NCBI RefSeq assembly: GCF_011397635.1
Contig: NC_064769.1
Coordinates: 20,105,207-20,169,206, forward strand
Direction of reading: 5' to 3'
From: Epinephelus fuscoguttatus
Lineage: Eukaryota > Chordata > Actinopteri > Perciformes > Serranidae
DNA length: 64,000 nucleotides
Shown here: piece by piece, positions 59,208-64,000 of the stretch
How positions within the stretch are numbered: position 1 is the stretch's first letter
Layout of the letters: every line of letters starts with the position of its first letter
The notes under the pieces: generated by a model
Told to the model about the DNA's origin: nothing
The model's database searches: none
What the model saw: the letters and a program-made list of their open reading frames with translations, nothing else
Program-made: the position numbers and the translations under genes

Positions 59208-62200
59208 TGACTTTGAGGAACACCATAGAAAATACATGCTGTGATTAGTTAAGCTAAAAACCTGATTTGAAATGCAAATCAGCACAGTGTGTCAAATTTT
59301 TCGAGTCAAAAATACTCGGTTATGTCTCATAAGGTCTTGCAGCAATTTTAGGAATAATACAACTTTGATACAAGAACCAGAATTTATAAAAATGGTGGAA
59401 AAACATCCCTCCAGAATACACATACACACTAAGACACTAAGATCTTGAGCAACACCATTAAATAAATACTCGCTGTGATTTGGTATCAAAGACTTTTCAG
59501 ATTTGGAGATTTCTGTAGGAATTGCATCTCTCAGCGATCTGTTCTGGAAACTGCTGAGAAACCCCCTTATTGTCAATATATCTTGGAAAGCTATACATCT
59601 TCTGAATGCCAGATGCCTCTTGTTTGTGGCTGTGATGTTCGTTTAAAAAAACAAAACGGTTGCATAACAGTGAAATAGCTACTGTGGGGGCTAACGTCAT
59701 CAACATGCAAAATGTAGATCAACTTAACTCACTCTAATAACTATATTCCTACATAACACCTACCTCTGCACAATACCACATAGGCTGTATACTTTTTACC
59801 TGCAGTGCTTCAATAAGTAAGACATGATTTCTCCAAAAATCTTTCCTAAATTTGGTTAAAAGGTGTCTTGAAATAGTCTTCAAAAGCATTGAAATTAACT
59901 GTCTGATACCTCTAGACCCCCTGATCTAGGAAAGCCATACATCCTTTGAATGCCAGATGCCTCTAGTTTGTGACTGTAAAATTTCATAAGGCCATATTAG
60001 GTCATTTCACACAGTGATGTCTGTTTAAAAAAAACATCTCATCACAGTGAAACAGTTACTCTGGGGGCTGACATCATCAAACATGGTATCCACAAGAGTC
60101 TCAGCTTTCCGGCCATCACCAATTTATGCAATTACAATCCTGCTGAGGGACGCCGGTGTGCTGAAATATTCAAATACACCATTTTTAGAATAGGCGGAAA
60201 TAACACATTTGTACTGTTTGAGAAAAACTGCATGGTTTTTGCCCCAAACTGCATGGGATTACCAAAAAGTGGGCATGTCTGTGAAGGTAAGACTCATAGG
60301 TGCCAATAGAATGCATTTTCATTGAGGTATCTTGAGGTTAAGAGGTCAAGTGACCCTGTGAAAATGGCCAAACCTCCCTTTTATATGTGTTAAAACAAAA
60401 ACTACGCCCTTGGATTATAAAGTGTAAAGACCATATCTATCTATCTATCTATCTATCTAAAACTGTGTAACGACGCCATGCTTGTTATTACACATGCACC
60501 GACTGATGCAGTAACTCGCAGCTCACCTGACCCGTGATGCTCCTCTGGTTTCAGCTCAACCCGAGTGTCAGCTCATTCCAGCGGCGCTTCGTCAGCGAAA
60601 TCAAGAGATGCGAGGAGATGGAGAGGATTCTGGGTAAGAGAGAGCACCTGGGGCGGTTGTGTGTGTGGGTGTAGCCTTGAGCACACACCTGGACAATATA
60701 TCATCGGGGGCTGATCGTGTTTTGTATAAATGGTCTCTCAGAGAGATTCAGACAGCTCGCTCTGACACTCCGGCAGTAATTACCATGAAATAAACCATCA
60801 GCATTTTTGTTGTGGACAGGATACCTTCTGAGGGAGATTCAAAAGGCTAACATAGCCGTGCCAGAGGAGGATGAGAGCCCGCTGGCTCCTCCCCCCAGAC
60901 AAGTCCTGGAGATCATGGTAAGTGTCATTTCAGTCACATTTCACTGTGAAACTGCCCATTTTGTTCACTTTACCTGGTGTTTAATTGAATATATCTATAT
61001 GCACGCTAGTATCCTAGATATATGGAACATAGCTCTCTCTTTATAGGATAATATTTTACAGGTTTGTGATAACTAGTTCAGGTGTGATGTTGCCTCCTCC
61101 ACATCATAAGTCTTTAATTTTCCCCTCAAGTAACTTTACAGTTGGAAAAATCATATATTATTTCACACTGTCTGACAGTATCATGCATATCTATTATATC
61201 ATCTTTCCGCTCTTGCATCTATTTATAAGTGCACCAATCCAGAAAATGGAAATATTATAGATTTTTCCCCAAATGAAGCCTGACACATTTGGTATCTTTA
61301 GAAACTTCGGGATCTCTACTCTGCATCAGTAAACCCAGTGCAGGTTTTGGCTATTAGCGTCTTCCTGTAGGTATCAGTAGTAGAAGATAAGACAATAAAA
61401 TTCTGTATTTCTGACATCAGACTTTCACTTTCATTTCAGCACGTAGCCAATCCTTGCATCATTTATCATCATATTTACTGTTTTTCTGACACACTGCTAC
61501 AAAATTAAAGTTGAGGACTCACCTACATACTGTGCATGGTGGAGGATGATTATAAATCTGGATGATAAAGCATTTAGCTGGCAAACTCGCACCCAACCTA
61601 TCAAATTGTGTCAACTCATCCCTGATCTGCAAAGCACTCACAATCACATATGACCCAGATCATCGTCCACTCCATCAGTGCGTTACCTCCCTTCCCTCTG
61701 GATGCAGGTATGAGCTGCCCATGTGCAGAAAGGCCCGTGTTCCCACGTGTACAACAGACAACCAAGAAAGGACGGCAGAGGAGATATCTGCACACCAATA
61801 CAACTGGACTGGACTTATTTAGGACATCAGTACAAAAAAAGACATGTGCTCAAAGTGCAAAAAAAAAAAAAAATTTAAAAAAGGGAATGAAAACAGCAGC
61901 AAATGTTTCAGTCCTTGGCTTTTATCTGTGATCTCAGCCTGTGAACCTTTTTTGTGGCTGTCCAGTGTACTTGCATCTGTGTGCGGGTATCTCCTCTGCC
62001 GTCTGTTCTGTATAAATTATGTAGAATTCTGTACATCTTACTTGTTTAAACTATGTATGCACTGACTTTGTCCGCCTGCTATTAATCATTTTATTTATCG
62101 ACAGTGATAAAATTTTATATCTTAAGTTTCACTCCCCCGCTTCATACCATAGTCCCATTTTTGTCTTTTTGTAGGAGGGGCAGGGGATCTGTGCATGTGA

Positions 62201-63582
62201 CTGTATATGTCACATATAAGTGGTATACACATCGTTTAGAGGCTAAGAACCTGATTGGAAATGCAAATCAGCACACTGTGTCAGGTTTTCCAGTCAAAAA
62301 TATGTATTAACATTGTGTTCTGGGTAGCTGCCTATTCAAACTTTTAACGTTTAGTGTGTCTGTGTGTGAGAACATAATGATGAAAGTAAATGATGGTCAT
62401 TCCCACACTCAGTTATGTCTCATAAGGTCTTGCAGCAATTTTAGGAATAAAACAACTTTGATAAAAGAACCAGAATTGAAAAAAATGGTCGAAAATCCTT
62501 CCAAAATACCACATTAAGACAATAAGATATCGATCATTTCATTGAGGTATCTTGAGCTGAGAGGTCAAGAGATCCCTGTGAAAATGGCCATGCCAGTTTT
62601 GTCCTTGCCAGTATCCTGCTGCGAGTCATATTTACTGTTTATTCTCGGCTACCTAAATTAACTGAATGAGTCATCTTGTTGCTGAATGCAGACTTAAGCT
62701 AATGTTCACTGTGTGTTGATGTGCAGGAGCAGCTTCAGCGGCTGGAGATGGAGCTCAGCGAAGTGGCCCGAAACAAAGAGAAGCTGCGGAGGAACCTCCT
62801 GGAGCTCACCGAGTACACGCACATGCTAAAGATCACACGGACCTTCATACACAGCCGCTCCAGAGTAAGTGTGTGTCTGTCACACCCTGCTTTTTGTTCC
62901 AGTCCCACCCTGTTAGCATCACAGTCAAGATGCTTCCCCTCACCTTGCCAGTAGCGTCTTGTTTTCTTGTCATGTTTTGTTTCCCTGGGTGACGGGTGGA
63001 ACAAGAGCCGCCTTTAATTAAAGACACGGCCACAGTGCAGCCGTTACAAGCAGCACCTGACTCATCCGGGCTCCCGTTTTAGAAAAGGGATACAGCAAAG
63101 AGCAGCAATGGTGTCTTTTGTGAGACAGGCATTTGTGAGAATAAACATCACATTCCAGCGTGTGCAAACACCACATCGGCTTTATGTCGGACCATGTAAG
63201 GAGCAGTTAATGTAAGCTGTCATGAATGAAACATGTTCCCTTTTATAATTAGCATGAGGCTCTTGGTCCCCAGTATGAAGAATTCCCCACCATGGAGACA
63301 GACTCGGTGACAGGATGCACCGGTATGCAAAGACTCGGAGCCAAGCTGGGGTGAGCTGCGATACGTGTCATTTACATCCAAACAACAGGTCGTCTTAATG
63401 TGCACTGTCAGTAAGAAATAAACCTTAAAACTAATTTGATCTCTTCCTGCTGTAGGTTTGTGTCAGGTCTCATCCAGCGGGTGAAGGTGGAGGCGTTTGA
63501 GCGCATGTTGTGGAGAGTGTGTAAGGGTTACACCATCCTCAGCTACGCAGAAGTGGATGAAAACCTCGCTGATCTCGACACT
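58664..63582 (+). CDS. atp6v0a2: V-type proton ATPase subunit a2, N-terminal exons only (gene runs off right edge)
   Basis: Coding exons: 58664-58774, 60555-60633, 60820-60917, 62727-62864, 63253-63350, 63456-63582. The joins are GT-AG and in frame, giving the first 217 aa of about 850. A TAA two codons before the ATG fixes the start ([20 protein letters not shown]). Seen: [20 protein letters not shown], a coiled coil with [19 protein letters not shown], the [10 protein letters not shown] segment, [15 protein letters not shown] and [15 protein letters not shown]. Known: subunit a spans the V0 sector; its cytosolic N-terminal half forms part of the stator and regulates assembly, and the a2 isoform acidifies Golgi and endosomes. 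These strings match a2 better than a1, a3 or a4. The proton half-channels lie beyond the window. Introns 1 and 3 are packed with repeats. Confidence 0.93.
58965..59165. mobile_element. Dispersed element family C, copy 3 (atp6v0a2 intron 1)
   Basis: It carries CAGGGGACACATCCCCCTCA and GATGCAGAAAAAGCACAAAA, matching the left part of copies 1 and 2. A matching far end (AAAACAAAAACTACGCCCTT) appears only at about 60390-60411, so later insertions may have split it. Confidence 0.65.
59165..59206. repeat. (GT)n microsatellite
   Basis: About 20 GT units. Confidence 0.9.
59236..59415. repeat. Dispersed repeat family F, copy 1
   Basis: It shares AACCTGATTTGAAATGCAAA, TCAGCACAGTGTGTCA and TTATGTCTCATAAGGTCTTG with copy 2 in intron 3 (62230-62510), in the same order. 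Copy 2 has extra sequence between the blocks. Confidence 0.8.
59575..60090. repeat. Direct duplication of a 130-160 bp segment
   Basis: 59575-59705 and 59925-60085 share GAATGCCAGATGCCTCT, CACAGTGAAA/AACAGTGAAA and CTGTGGGGGCTAACGTCATC against CTCTGGGGGCTGACATCATC. The second carries a 25-bp insertion. Confidence 0.65.
60240..60411. repeat. Dispersed repeat family G, copy 1
   Basis: CATTTTCATTGAGGTATCTTG, AAGAGGTCAAGTGACCCTGT and GAAAATGGCCAAACC recur at 62535-62600 in intron 3 as TTTCATTGAGGTATCTTGAG and GAGAGGTCAAGAGATCCCTG. Confidence 0.65.
60434..60459. repeat. (TATC)n microsatellite
   Basis: About six TATC units in atp6v0a2 intron 1. Confidence 0.9.
61125..61440. repeat. Dispersed repeat family D, copy 2
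   Basis: Ordered matches to 39915-40390, including ACTGTCTGACAGTATCA. It lies in atp6v0a2 intron 3. Confidence 0.6.
61560..61960 (+). pseudogene. Non-LTR retrotransposon (LINE) 3' fragment
   Basis: One frame reads [20 protein letters not shown] then [20 protein letters not shown]. This resembles the end of the L2/Rex1-type reverse transcriptase ORF, where a His-Pro-Leu ... LPSGRRYR ... CRKAR pattern precedes the stop. Only this tail piece is present; no RT core was seen. An A-rich stretch at 61859-61883 follows. Confidence 0.55.
62230..62605. repeat. Dispersed repeats F and G, second copies (atp6v0a2 intron 3)
   Basis: The order GAACCTGATTGGAAATGCAA, TTATGTCTCATAAGGTCTTG, TTTCATTGAGGTATCTTGAG repeats the order seen across 59236-60411 in intron 1, but in one third of the length. 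This suggests a single composite element whose intron-1 copy has been expanded by insertions. Confidence 0.7.
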
Positions 63583-64000
63583 GTGAGTCAAATTTAATTC
63601 AGACTTCTTGATAGATGCCAGGAAAGATATTCTAACTTTTGCCTTGCCTGTTGAAATCAAACAGGAGTTGCTGTCTTTTTGTTTCGTTTTTTAAACCATT
63701 GAAAACCTTGTTCTCCATCAGCTTCTTACTCTGAGCAGTGGGGTCCTACACGGATGCTATTTTCTGCTAAAGTTGGAACTTTTGATCATTTCACATGAGA
63801 GATTTCTGCAGTCGTGTGTTTGATCTTGTTGTATTCACTGGTTTTGAGTTGACAGACGGAAAAAGGTGATGTCACGTATTTCCATGCACCAATCAGAGCT
63901 TAGAATAGCTGCGAGGATGGTTGGCTTATGTTGTGTCTGTAAATCCGATCAAACCACATTGATACTTCATATGGGTTTAAATATTTAGGTTTAAATTAGA

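Overview
The window reads as nuclear DNA from a ray-finned (teleost) fish. The evidence is: spliced vertebrate genes with GT-AG introns; a long-repeat fish-type prion gene; an apelin receptor whose C-terminal tail matches the fish aplnrb paralogue; long CA/GT microsatellites; and many short non-autonomous DNA transposons (MITEs), tRNA-type SINEs, and Tc1-, Harbinger- and LINE-type fragments in introns and intergenic DNA. I see no bacterial operons, CRISPR arrays, tRNA or rRNA genes.

Layout: (1) 1-1880, minus strand: a prion protein gene, with a non-coding first exon and a single coding exon that runs off the left edge. (2) 1880-3900: the gap between this gene and the divergent pptc7, holding a four-copy tandem array. 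(3) 3900-13997, plus strand: pptc7, a mitochondrial PP2C-type phosphatase, six coding exons, 297 aa, with a 2.6 kb 3'UTR. (4) 14-16.6 kb: intergenic, with a Tc1-like fragment and a MITE. (5) 16.6-26.07 kb, plus: tbc1d10a (EPI64), nine coding exons, 473 aa, ending in the PDZ ligand DTYL, with a 3 kb 3'UTR carrying two MITEs. (6) 26-42.2 kb: a repeat-rich gap with nested transposons and a few exon-like blocks I cannot assign. (7) 42.2-44.3 kb, plus: aplnrb, a single-exon apelin receptor behind a TATA box. (8) 44.3-51.3 kb: intergenic, with a SINE, an inverted MITE pair and a 110-120 bp-armed palindrome. (9) 51.46-54.54 kb, plus: nfkbil1, four exons, 362 aa. (10) 54.5-58.6 kb: intergenic, with a SINE-like copy and an element carrying an internal tandem duplication. 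(11) 58.66 kb to the right edge, plus: the first six coding exons (217 aa) of atp6v0a2, the V-ATPase a2 subunit, with repeat-filled introns.

The genes are functionally unrelated: cell-surface PrP, mitochondrial phosphatase, Rab35/Arf6-linked GAP, GPCR, ankyrin/J-like nuclear protein and proton pump subunit. They form a chromosomal neighbourhood, not a pathway. All exon joins were checked by hand for reading frame. I found no convincing new molecular system. The most useful leads are the tandem array, the palindrome with hammerhead-like cores, the nested transposons, and a set of frame-compatible exon-like blocks at 33.6-38.6 kb.
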